NCBI RefSeq assembly: GCF_040448685.1
Contig: NZ_CP159290.1
Location: 3,472,001-3,536,000, forward strand
Direction of reading: 5' to 3'
Length of the DNA stretch: 64,000 nt
Source of the DNA: Cellulosimicrobium sp. ES-005
Lineage (GTDB): Bacteria > Actinomycetota > Actinomycetes > Actinomycetales > Cellulomonadaceae
The translations under genes and the position numbers were made by a program. The stretch's first letter is position 1, and every line of letters starts with the position of its first letter. Shown here one piece after another: positions 43,472-52,653 of this stretch. Under the pieces are notes generated by a model, which searched no databases, was not told the DNA's origin, and saw only the letters and a list, made by a program, of their open reading frames with translations.

Positions 43472-44379
43472 CGGGCGCTCTCCTGGCTCGGTGCGGCGGG
43501 AGCGGCCGGTGTCACGGGCGCGGGCGCGCCGGGTGCGTGCCCCGCGGCCGGGTGCGCGGCCATCGCGGCCCGCGTGGCGGCGTCGTACGGGGCGGGTGGG
43601 GCGGGCTGCCCGACGACGGCGGTCGCCGCGGGCTGCGTCGCGCCCGGGGCGGGCTGGGCCCCGGGCGCGAAGAACTCGCCGGAGATGCGCCCGTCGCGCA
43701 TCGTCACGGTGCGGGAGCAGTGCCGCGCGACGCCCGCGTCGTGCGTGACGACGACGAGCGCGGCGCCGGAGTCCCGGGTGGCGCGCGTGAGCACGTCGAG
43801 GACCTCGGCACCGGTCGACTGGTCGAGCGCGCCGGTCGGCTCGTCGGCGAACACGACGCCGGGCGACCCGACGAGCGCGCGGGCGATCGCGACGCGCTGG
43901 GCCTGGCCGCCGGACAGCTCGCCCGGGCGGCGCTGCTCCATCCCGGCGAGGCCGAGGTGCGCGAGCCAGCGGGCGGCGACGGCCGTCGCCTCCGTGCGCG
44001 CCGTCCCCGCGAGCATGAGCGGCAGCGCGGCGTTCTCGACCGCGGGCAGCTCCGGCAGGAGCTGGCCCGACTGGAACACGAAGCCGAAGTCCTGGCGCCG
44101 CAGGACGGTGCGACGGGCCTCGGAGAGCGTCGTGACGTCCTCGCCCCGCCACGACACGGAGCCGGAGGTCGGGGTGACGATGCCCGCGAGGACGTGCAGG
44201 AGCGTCGTCTTGCCGGACCCCGAGGGGCCCATGATCGCGAGCGACTCGCCCGGGTGGACCGTGAGGTTCACGCCCGCGAGGGCGTGCGTCGCGGTCTGGG
44301 CGGAGCCGTAGACCTTGGTGAGCGCGCTCGCGACGAGGGGCGAGCCGCCGGGGGCGGAGGAGGGGCCGGTGAACGTCAT
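43468..44379 (-). CDS. ABC transporter ATP-binding protein (MacB/LolD type) with Ala/Pro-rich tail
   Basis: 303-residue ATPase. Walker A GPSGSGKTT, Q-loop FVFQSGQLLPEL, signature LSGGQAQRVAIARAL, Walker B VVFADEPTGALDQ and H-loop VVVTHD are all intact. The last 70 residues are an Ala/Pro-rich tail not needed for the fold. Encoded with an FtsX-like permease in one operon. Upstream, GACGAT lies 6 bp before the ATG, a weak -10, so leaderless start is possible. Confidence 0.92.
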   Translation of the reverse strand: MTFTGPSSAPGGSPLVASALTKVYGSAQTATHALAGVNLTVHPGESLAIMGPSGSGKTTLLHVLAGIVTPTSGSVSWRGEDVTTLSEARRTVLRRQDFGFVFQSGQLLPELPAVENAALPLMLAGTARTEATAVAARWLAHLGLAGMEQRRPGELSGGQAQRVAIARALVGSPGVVFADEPTGALDQSTGAEVLDVLTRATRDSGAALVVVTHDAGVARHCSRTVTMRDGRISGEFFAPGAQPAPGATQPAATAVVGQPAPPAPYDAATRAAMAAHPAAGHAPGAPAPVTPAAPAAPSQESAR

Positions 44380-44541
44380 GGACCGATCGTCCGACGGCGA
44401 CGGGTGCCGCCGCGTCGGGCTGAGGACGGGACGTCGTCGCGTGCGGGTCCGACCCTGGGGGGACCGTCCGGCGCGTCGCGTGCGGCGAGGGTCGGACGGC
44501 GTGGCGTCCGTCACCTCGCACCCGTCCGGGGACGGATCGGT

Positions 44542-44570
44542 TTGGGTTCGGGGCGGGGACACGGTAGTGT
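44542..44570 (+). promoter_or_regulatory. Promoter of tRNA-Arg(ACG)
   Basis: TTGGGT (44542-44547), 17-bp spacer, TAGTGT (44565-44570), 40 bp before the tRNA. Confidence 0.65.
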
Positions 44571-44610
44571 TCTCGACGGCCGGTGAGCGATCAGCGGTCA
44601 GGCAGGACCG

Positions 44611-44683
44611 GCGCCCGTAGCTCAACGGATAGAGCATCTGACTACGGATCAGAAGGTTGGGGGTTCGAATCCCTTCGGGCGCA
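44611..44683 (+). tRNA. tRNA-Arg (ACG)
   Basis: 73-nt tRNA. Acceptor GCGCCCG pairs with CGGGCGC, discriminator A. D-loop AGCTCAACGGATAGAGC, anticodon loop CTACGGA gives ACG (read as ICG), T-loop GGGTTCGAATCCC. CCA not encoded. Confidence 0.97.
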
Positions 44684-44690
44684 CCTCATG

Positions 44691-44726
44691 ACGAACGGCC
44701 TCACCCGCACGGGTGGGGCCGTTCGT
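44691..44726 (+). terminator. Terminator after tRNA-Arg(ACG)
   Basis: 17-bp stem with one mismatch (44691-44707 with 44710-44726), eight bases after the tRNA. Confidence 0.7.
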
Positions 44727-44805
44727 CGTTCTGAGCGTGGGCGTCGCTCCGTCCCGCGCCGAGCGGGCCCTCCCCCTTTCCGCACGATCGTGCTACGTTC
44801 ACCGG

Positions 44806-45414
44806 ATGACCAAGGGCGACGAGACGCGGCAGGTGATCCTGCACCGTGGCGTGGAGGCCGCGTACCGCGTCGGGCTGACCGGCCTCACCATCGGCGAGCT
44901 CGCGTCGGCCACGGGCATGTCGAAGTCCGGCCTGTACGCGCACTTCCGTTCCAAGGAGTCGCTCCAGCTCGCCGTCCTCGGCCAGGCGCGCACCGAGTTC
45001 ATCGACACGGTGGTGGCCCCCGCGCTGCGCACCCCCCGCGGCGAGCCGCGGATGCGGGCGCTGTTCGAGGGGTGGCTCGCGTGCGACCTGCGCCAGGACC
45101 CCGGCGGTTGCCTGTTCGTCAAGGCGGCGACCGAGCTCTCCGCGCAGCAGGGTCCCGTCCGGGACCAGCTCGTGCGCGACCACCGCGACCTGTGCGACGC
45201 CGTCGCGCAGGTCTTCCGCACGTGCGTCGCGGAGGGCGGGTTCCGCGCCGACGCGGACCCGGAGCAGTTCGCCTCGGACCTCTACGGCGTCATGCTCGGG
45301 GTGAACCACGCGCACGTCCTCATGGCCGACCCGCTCGCCGAGGAGCGCGCCCGGCGCGCGTTCGAGGCGCTGCTCGACGCGGCGCGCACGACCGCGCCGC
45401 TCCCCGTCCGCTGA
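44806..45414 (+). CDS. TetR family regulator
   Basis: 202-residue TetR repressor. Helix-turn-helix LTIGELASATGMSKSGLYAHF at about residues 26-46, then a ligand domain of the TetR_C_16/YcdC-like kind (GGCLFVKAATELSAQQGPVRD). It precedes an alpha/beta hydrolase gene by 37 bp on the same strand and probably controls it. ATG 44806 has TACGTT 6 bp upstream and no ribosome binding site, so a leaderless start is predicted. Confidence 0.92.
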   Translation: MTKGDETRQVILHRGVEAAYRVGLTGLTIGELASATGMSKSGLYAHFRSKESLQLAVLGQARTEFIDTVVAPALRTPRGEPRMRALFEGWLACDLRQDPGGCLFVKAATELSAQQGPVRDQLVRDHRDLCDAVAQVFRTCVAEGGFRADADPEQFASDLYGVMLGVNHAHVLMADPLAEERARRAFEALLDAARTTAPLPVR

Positions 45415-45451
45415 CCCCCGCCGTCTGCACCGCCGACCGAGAGGAACCGCC

Positions 45452-46477
45452 GTGGGCGTCCCAGGCTCGAAGAAAAGCACGACCGTTCGTGCCGACCGGC
45501 GACGCGCCGCGCGACGGCGCAAGGCCGCCCTGCGGCTCGCGGTCGTCCGCGCGCGCCTCGCCGTCCTCCAGGCGGTCTCCCCGCGCCGGGCCGCGCGTCT
45601 CGCGCTCGACCTCTGGTGCACCCCGCCCGACGGCGCGGGGCGGCGCCGCGACGACCGCACGGCCCCCGGCACGCTCACCACGGTGACCACGGCCGCCGGG
45701 TCGCGGGTCGTCGTCGAGACGTGGGCCGCGACCGGCGGCGAGGGGTCGACGAGCCCGGACGGCGACCCGGCGGGCACCCGTGCGTCCGCCGAGGTCGGCG
45801 TCGTCTACCTGGCCCACGGGTGGGGCGGGTGGCGCGGCCAGCTCGGCGCGTTCGTCGAGCCGCTCCGTGCAGCCGGCTACCGCGTCGTCGCGTTCGACGC
45901 GCCGAGCCACGGCGACTCCGGTCCCGGCAGCCTCGGCCAGCGGCGCAGCACCATGCCCGAGCTCGCGGACGCGCTCGCGACGGTGGTCCGGTCCCACGGC
46001 GAGCCCGCAGCGGTCGTCTCGCACTCGCTGGGCACCGCGACGACCGTCCTCGCGGTCCGCGACGGGCTGTCCGCGGGTCGGCTGGTGCTCGTCGCGGCGA
46101 TCGCCGACGTGCTGGGCGAGCTCGACGGGTTCGCGGACGTGCTCCGGCTCTCGCGCCGGACCCGCGAGCTGCTCCGGGGCCTGCTCTCCGACGTCGCGGG
46201 CCGTCCGCTGGCCGAGCTGGACGTGCGTGAGACCCTGCGCACCCACCCGGTCCCGCCCGCGCTCGTCGTGCACGACCGCGCGGACAAGGAGGTCCCGTAC
46301 CCCGTCGGGGCGGCGCTCGCCGCGGCGTGGCCCGAGGGCGAGCTCCTCACGACGGACGGGCTCGGGCACCACCGGCTGCTGCGCGACCCCGAGGTCGTGC
46401 GGGCCGTCGTCGGCTACGTGACGCCGCTGCGCCCCGACATGCCCGTCGAGCCCGACCTCGCGCGCCGCGGAGCCTGA
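45452..46477 (+). CDS. Alpha/beta hydrolase
   Basis: 341-residue serine hydrolase. After a basic N-terminus of about 50 residues, the fold begins at VGVVYLAHGWGGWRGQ (oxyanion region). The nucleophile elbow is SHSLGTA, a variant of GxSxG with Ser at the first position; the acid is Asp in VHDRADKEVP and the base His in DGLGHHRLLRDP. It resembles small esterases linked to TetR regulators. GAGAGGA precedes the GTG at 45452. Substrate unknown. Confidence 0.85.
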   Translation: MGVPGSKKSTTVRADRRRAARRRKAALRLAVVRARLAVLQAVSPRRAARLALDLWCTPPDGAGRRRDDRTAPGTLTTVTTAAGSRVVVETWAATGGEGSTSPDGDPAGTRASAEVGVVYLAHGWGGWRGQLGAFVEPLRAAGYRVVAFDAPSHGDSGPGSLGQRRSTMPELADALATVVRSHGEPAAVVSHSLGTATTVLAVRDGLSAGRLVLVAAIADVLGELDGFADVLRLSRRTRELLRGLLSDVAGRPLAELDVRETLRTHPVPPALVVHDRADKEVPYPVGAALAAAWPEGELLTTDGLGHHRLLRDPEVVRAVVGYVTPLRPDMPVEPDLARRGA

Positions 46478-46566
46478 GCCCGTCGCGTCAGGCCGGGGCC
46501 GGGTGCCCGTGGCCCGCACGACGGCACGGGCAGGCCGGCGTCGGGGGCGGCGGGTAGCGTCGGGCC

Positions 46567-47190
46567 ATGCCCTCGGACAAGGTGGACCTCAAGGCGCTGC
46601 ACCGCGAGCTGTACGCCCCGCCGCGCGGGAGGTTCGTCGAGGTGGACGTCCCGACGCTCGCCTACCTCGCGGTCGACGGCGAGGGCGACCCGAACACGTC
46701 GCCCGCCTACGGCGAGGCGGTCGAGGCGCTCTTCTCCCTCGCGTACGCCGTGAAGTTCGCGAGCAAGCGGGAGGGCCGCGACTACGTCGTCGGTCCGCTG
46801 GAGGGCCTGTGGACGGCCGACGACCCGGGCACGTTCGTGCGGCGGGAGAAGGGCGCGTGGCGCTGGACGCTGCTGGTGCTCCAGCCGGACTGGGTCGACG
46901 AGGACCTCGTCGTCGCGGCCACGGAGTCGGTCCGCGCGACGAAGGACGCACCGGCCGCGCTCGACCTCGTGCGGCGCACGAGCCTGACCGAGGGCCGGTC
47001 CGTGCAGACCCTGCACGTCGGGACGTACGACGACGAGGGCCCGGTGCTCGCGGAGCTGCACGACGTCTACCTGCCCGAGCACGGCCTCACGTTCGCCGGT
47101 CCGCACCACGAGATCTACCTGAGCGACGTGCGACGCACGGACCCGGCGAGGCTCCGCACGGTGCTGCGCCAACCCGTCCGCCCGGTCTGA
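46567..47190 (+). CDS. GyrI-like domain protein
   Basis: 207-residue protein with a GyrI-like small-molecule-binding fold (start MPSDKVDLKALHRELYAPPR, then LAYLAVDGEGDPN; C-terminal HHEIYLSDVRRTDPARLRTVLRQP). Many such proteins are stand-alone ligand-binding relatives of AraC/BmrR effector domains, and some hydrolyse small electrophiles. No DNA-binding domain. TAGCGT lies 6 bp before the ATG (46555-46560). A 21-bp repeat array follows its stop. Confidence 0.82.
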   Translation: MPSDKVDLKALHRELYAPPRGRFVEVDVPTLAYLAVDGEGDPNTSPAYGEAVEALFSLAYAVKFASKREGRDYVVGPLEGLWTADDPGTFVRREKGAWRWTLLVLQPDWVDEDLVVAATESVRATKDAPAALDLVRRTSLTEGRSVQTLHVGTYDDEGPVLAELHDVYLPEHGLTFAGPHHEIYLSDVRRTDPARLRTVLRQPVRPV

Positions 47191-47194
47191 CGAC

Positions 47195-47270
47195 GACCAG
47201 GCCTCTACCTCGCGCTACCGGGCCTCTACCTCGCGCTACCAGGGCTCTGCCTCGCGCTACCAGGGCAGCG
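47195..47270 (-). repeat. Array of AGGTAGAG repeats (inverted orientation)
   Basis: Three full copies (47195-47214, 47216-47235, 47237-47256) and a partial fourth, 21-bp spacing, unit TACCAGGCCTCTACCTCGCG, the reverse complement of the unit at 20259. It lies between the convergent GyrI-like and nrdG genes. Confidence 0.85.
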
Positions 47271-47281
47271 ACCACCCGCGG

Positions 47282-47995
47282 TCAGGCGGCCGACCGGCGT
47301 CGTGCCCAGGCGAGGTCCGTCTCGTCGAGCACGTCGGCGAGCCGGCGGCCCGCGAGCGCGCGGGTCCACGCGGCGGACGCGCCGTCCGGCGCGGCTTCCT
47401 GGAGCACCCACTCGCGCACCCCGAGGCGGCGCAGGTGCGTGCCGAGCGCGAGGAGCTCGGTGCGCGAGTGCACGCTCGGGTCGACCGTGGTGCGCACCTC
47501 GTGGTCGACGCCGGAGCGCAGCAGCACGGTCAGCGCCTCGAACGCGCGGCGCCCGGACGGGATCGTCCCCGTGACGACCGGGTAGCGCGAGGGCAGGTGC
47601 TTGATGTCGAGCCCGACCCAGTCCACGAACGGCAGGAGCCGCGCGAGCCGGGCCGGCCAGGGGCCGGCGGTGTGCAGCCCGACGTCGAGGCCGAGGCCGC
47701 GCACGTCGTCGATCGCGCCGAGCAGGCCGGGGTGGAGCGTCGGCTCGCCGCCCGAGAAGACGACGCCGTCGAGCAGCCGACGGCGCGGGGCGAGGAACGC
47801 GACGACCTCCGACCACGGGACCGTGTCCCCGGGCGGCGGTGCGCCGTGGGCGGCGACCGCGCACAGTCCCGGGTGGTGGCAGTACCCGCAGTGCCACGGG
47901 CAGCCCTGGGTGAGGACCGTCGCCACCCTCCGCCCGGGCCAGTCCGTGACCGACAATCGGTTCAGTCCGGCGACCACGAGGCCGGGGCGGGTCAT
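47282..47995 (-). CDS. nrdG: Anaerobic ribonucleotide reductase activating protein
   Basis: 237-residue radical SAM activase. The cluster motif CPWHCGYC gives Cys32, Cys36 and Cys39, which bind the 4Fe-4S cluster. SAM-binding SGGEPTLHPG and the NrdG-typical N-terminus LNRLSVTDWPGRRVATVLTQG are present. NrdG makes the glycyl radical on NrdD for DNA precursor synthesis without oxygen. GGAAGGAG precedes the ATG at 47995. nrdD is absent from the window, so the gene is an orphan here. The 279 bp upstream hold only promoter-like sequence. Confidence 0.9.
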   Translation of the reverse strand: MTRPGLVVAGLNRLSVTDWPGRRVATVLTQGCPWHCGYCHHPGLCAVAAHGAPPPGDTVPWSEVVAFLAPRRRLLDGVVFSGGEPTLHPGLLGAIDDVRGLGLDVGLHTAGPWPARLARLLPFVDWVGLDIKHLPSRYPVVTGTIPSGRRAFEALTVLLRSGVDHEVRTTVDPSVHSRTELLALGTHLRRLGVREWVLQEAAPDGASAAWTRALAGRRLADVLDETDLAWARRRSAA

Positions 47996-48274
47996 CGGCG
48001 GCTCCTTCCGACGCACGACGGCCGGGCAGTCCGACGGGTCGGGGTCGCCCGCCGCGCTGCCAGGACCTCGAACGTAGCGCCGCCGCCCGGTGCGCCGGAC
48101 CGGCCGAAGGTCCCGACCTGCGCGGCGCACGACGGCGTCCCCGGTCGTCGCCCCGCCGCCGCGGGCGGGTTCACAGGGAGGACATAGCCGCGCGCTACTC
48201 CCGTCCCAGTCGCGCTCCCTAGCGTCCTGGTCATCCGCCACCCGTCGGGGTGGCATCGATCCTGGGAGTCGAGG

Positions 48275-49699
48275 GTGCTGCTGCAACGCTCGCGGTCGTC
48301 CGTGCCCACCACGGAGTCGGGGACGAGGCCCGCCGATCCACCGGAGCCGGACGAGGCGCCGGGGACCAGCGACGACCGGGGCACCCGTCGTGGCCGGCTG
48401 ACGCGGCGGCTGCGCGGGCCTCGGCCCCGCCGGCGGGCGGTCGTGGTCGGGGTGATCGCCGTCCTCGTGGTCGCCGCGCTGGTCGTCTACCTGACGGTCC
48501 TGCGGCCGCGCGCGTCGTCGGCCCAGGAGGCGGGAGCCCTGCAGCCGACCACCGCGCAGGCGAGCACGGCGACGTTCGAGCGGACCGTGACGACGACGGG
48601 GACGCTCACGCCGAGCGTGCGGGAGGACGTGTCGTTCGCGGCGTCGGGCACCGTGCAGTCGGTCGAGGTCGCCGCGGGCGACACGGTCGAGGCGGGGCAG
48701 ACGCTCGCGACGATCGACACCCTGCAGCTCGACGCCGCGCTCGCGCGGGCGAACGCGGACCTCGCGCAGGCGCAGGCCGACCTCGCGGACGCGCGGGAGT
48801 CCGACGACGGCAGCGACGCGGCGGAGGCAGCCGTCGAGGCGCGCGAGTCCGCCGTCGCGGTCGCGCAGCAGGCGTACGACGAGGCCGCGGCGGCGATGTC
48901 CGACGCGACGCTCACCGCCTCGGTGGGTGGTCTGGTGACGTCGGTCGGCGTCGCGGTGGGGGACACGGTGGGCACGTCGTCGAGCACGGGCTCGTCCGGG
49001 TCGACCGGCGCGGCCGACCAGGGTGGTGCCGGAGCGATGCCCGGCACGTCGAGCGGCGGGTCGACCAGCACCTCGTCGTCCGGCTCGTCCGACACCGCGG
49101 CGTTCACCATCGTCGGGACCGACGCGTGGACGGTCGAGGTGAGCGTCGGGGAGTCCGACGTCGCGACGATCGAGACGGGAGATCAGGTCGAGATGACGTC
49201 GGACGACCTCGCCGAGACGGTGTTCGGCACCGTGAGCGAGATCGGGCGCCTGCCCTCCACGACGCAGGGCGCGGTCGCGTACCCCGTGACGGTCGCGGTC
49301 ACCGGCAGTCCCGAGGGCCTGCACGACGGCGTGAGCGTCGACGTCTCGATCGTCACCGAGCGCCGCACCGACGTGCTCTCCGTGCCGGCCGCCGCCGTCT
49401 CGACGAACGACGACGGGGCCTCGGTCGTGACGCTCGTGGACGGGGACGGGTCGACCTCGGAGCAGGTCGTCGAGACCGGTGAGTCGTCGGGCCAGATGAT
49501 CGAGATCGTGTCCGGCCTGTCGGAGGGGGACACCGTGCAGTACACCGCGTTCACCCCGGGCGCCGGACGCGGCCAGGGCGGGGAGGAGGGCTTCGACCCG
49601 TCCCAGATGCCCGGGCGCGGCCAGGGCGGGTTCCCCGAGGGCTTCGATCCCTCGCAGCTGCCCGCCGGCGGCTTCCCCGGCCGCGGGGGGAACTCGTGA
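48275..49699 (+). CDS. Efflux adaptor (HlyD/MacA-like) 1
   Basis: 474-residue membrane fusion protein. Cytosolic Arg-rich N-terminus, one membrane helix at about 55-75 (VVVGVIAVLVVAALVVYL), biotinyl-lipoyl domain (VAAGDTVEAGQTLATID), a short coiled coil (LAQAQADLADARES), beta-barrel and C-terminal domain. A Ser/Thr/Gly linker of about 40 residues interrupts the second lipoyl half. The C-terminus is a Gly-Phe-Pro-rich tail (GGFPEGFDPSQLPAGGFPG). It overlaps the ATPase gene by four bases (GTGA). First gene of a five-gene efflux operon; TAGCGT at 48220-48225 may be its -10. Confidence 0.88.
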   Translation: MLLQRSRSSVPTTESGTRPADPPEPDEAPGTSDDRGTRRGRLTRRLRGPRPRRRAVVVGVIAVLVVAALVVYLTVLRPRASSAQEAGALQPTTAQASTATFERTVTTTGTLTPSVREDVSFAASGTVQSVEVAAGDTVEAGQTLATIDTLQLDAALARANADLAQAQADLADARESDDGSDAAEAAVEARESAVAVAQQAYDEAAAAMSDATLTASVGGLVTSVGVAVGDTVGTSSSTGSSGSTGAADQGGAGAMPGTSSGGSTSTSSSGSSDTAAFTIVGTDAWTVEVSVGESDVATIETGDQVEMTSDDLAETVFGTVSEIGRLPSTTQGAVAYPVTVAVTGSPEGLHDGVSVDVSIVTERRTDVLSVPAAAVSTNDDGASVVTLVDGDGSTSEQVVETGESSGQMIEIVSGLSEGDTVQYTAFTPGAGRGQGGEEGFDPSQMPGRGQGGFPEGFDPSQLPAGGFPGRGGNS

Positions 49700-50438
49700 C
49701 CGCCGCGACGAGCGAGGTCGGTCTCGCGGGTCCCCCGGCCGAGCCGGGCTCCTCGCCGGTCATCGACCTGTACGGCGCGCGCAAGACCTACCGCACGGGC
49801 GACCTCGAGTTCGAGGCGCTGCGCGGCGTCGACCTCCGGATCGAGCGCGGCGAGTACGTCGCGATCGTCGGGCCGTCGGGCTCGGGCAAGTCGACGCTCA
49901 TGAACGTGCTCGGCTGCCTCGACACGCTCACCTCGGGCACGTACCGGCTCGCGGGCGACGACGTCGACGACCTGGACGAGACCGACCTGGCGAGCGTGCG
50001 CAACGAGCAGATCGGCTTCGTGTTCCAGCAGTTCAACCTGCTGCCGTCGCTCTCCGCGCTGCGCAACGTCGAGCTCCCGCTCGTGTACCGGGGCGTGGCG
50101 TCGGCGGAGCGCCGCGAGCGGGCCGCGGAGGCGCTCGCCCGCGTCGGCCTCGCCGACCGCACCACGCACCGGCCCGGCCAGCTCTCGGGCGGCCAGCAGC
50201 AGCGCGTCGCCGTCGCGCGGGCGCTCGTCGGCGAGCCGGCGCTCGTCCTCGCGGACGAGCCGACCGGCAACCTCGACTCCCGTTCGACCGCCGACGTGCT
50301 CGACCTGCTCGACGCGCTGCACGCGCAGGGCCGCACGATCGTCCTCATCACGCACGAGCACGAGGTCGCGCAGCGGTCCCGGCGGGTCGTGCGCGTGCTC
50401 GACGGCCTCGTCACGTCGGACGAGCGGGTGGTGGCGTC

Positions 50439-50442
<4 letters not shown>
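49696..50442 (+). CDS. ABC transporter ATP-binding protein (MacB/LolD type)
   Basis: 248-residue ATPase. Walker [14 protein letters not shown]-loop [14 protein letters not shown], signature [15 protein letters not shown], Walker [15 protein letters not shown]-loop LITHEHEV. It overlaps both flanking genes by four bases. It powers the adjacent permease. Confidence 0.95.
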
Positions 50443-51656
<1,214 letters not shown>

Positions 51657-51705
51657 CCCCGCCCTGCTCCCTCCCGATCCTCGACACGCACACCTGGAGA
51701 GCTCC

Positions 51706-52653
51706 ATGACCTCGCGCACCACGCGCCCCCGCACCGGCCGGCCTCGCGGCGCCCTCGTCGCGCTCGGCGCCCTCGGCCTCGCGCTCGCCCTCACGGCGTG
51801 CTCCGCCTCGGACGCCGCGACCCCCGACGGCTCACCGTCGGACGCCGCGGGCGACCAGGGCGCGGCGCCCGAGGGCGCGTCCCAGGGCCGCGGCGGCCGT
51901 GCCCCCGGCGTCTCGGGCGAGATCGCCGCCGTCGACGGGACGACCGCGCAGGTCCAGGACGACGAGTCGCAGACCGCCGTCGTCTGGTCCGACGACACCA
52001 CGATCAGCGTCACGGTGGACGGCGCGCTCACCGACGTGACCGTCGGGTCGTGCGTCCTGGCGGTGACCGGCTCCCTGCCGCGGGACGAGACCGAGGACTC
52101 GGCGGGAGACGCGGCCACGAGCGTCGCCGTGAGCGAGCCGGTGGACGGCGCGTGCACCGGCGGCTTCGGAGGGTTCGGCGGTGGCGGGTTCCCCGGCGGC
52201 GGTGAGCGACCTCAGGGCGCGCCGACGGACATGCCGTCCGACCTGCCCGAGATGCCCGAGGGCGCACCGACCGACATGCCGTCGGGCGCGCCGGACCGCG
52301 AGGGCGGGCCGGGTGGAGGCTTCGGCGGTCTGACGACGGGCCTCGTGACGGCGGTCGACGGCTCCACGATCACGGTGCGCACGACCTCGCCCGAGGGGGA
52401 GACCTCCGAGGAGAGCGTCTCGGTCGACGACGCGACCACCTACACGGTCCAGCGCGCGGGCACGGGCGACGACGTCGTCGTCGGGCAGTGCGTCACCGCC
52501 CAGGGCGAGAGCGAGGACGGCAGCGCGTTCGCCGCGACGAGCCTGAGCGTCTCCGCTCCCGGCGACGACGGGTGCACGAGCGGGTTCCCCGGCGGCCGGG
52601 GCGGGTTCCCCGGCGTGCGCGGTGGCCAGGACGAGGACGGTCGCGATGCGTGA
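51706..52653 (+). CDS. Lipoprotein with two DUF5666-like domains and GGFP linkers
   Basis: 315-residue exported lipoprotein; lipobox ALTACSAS. Two copies of a beta-rich DUF5666-like domain (about 65-150 and 205-295). Each reads roughly G-x-I/V-x-x-VDG-x-T, then VTVGSCV/VVVGQCV and DGCTxGF at its end. Between and after them lie Gly/Phe/Pro-rich linkers with GGFPGG and two GAPTDMPS repeats. It belongs to the efflux operon and overlaps the second adaptor by eight bases. Role unknown; possibly a ligand-binding or accessory subunit. Confidence 0.8.
   Translation: MTSRTTRPRTGRPRGALVALGALGLALALTACSASDAATPDGSPSDAAGDQGAAPEGASQGRGGRAPGVSGEIAAVDGTTAQVQDDESQTAVVWSDDTTISVTVDGALTDVTVGSCVLAVTGSLPRDETEDSAGDAATSVAVSEPVDGACTGGFGGFGGGGFPGGGERPQGAPTDMPSDLPEMPEGAPTDMPSGAPDREGGPGGGFGGLTTGLVTAVDGSTITVRTTSPEGETSEESVSVDDATTYTVQRAGTGDDVVVGQCVTAQGESEDGSAFAATSLSVSAPGDDGCTSGFPGGRGGFPGVRGGQDEDGRDA

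Noticed and set aside
35603-44683. Integrated element bounded by tRNA genes
   Set aside because: No integrase, no duplicated tRNA 3' ends, and gene content and composition look chromosomal.
45452-46477. Loss of the catalytic serine elbow in the alpha/beta hydrolase
   Set aside because: The motif SHSLGTA differs from GxSxG only at the first Gly; Ser, Asp and His are all in place.
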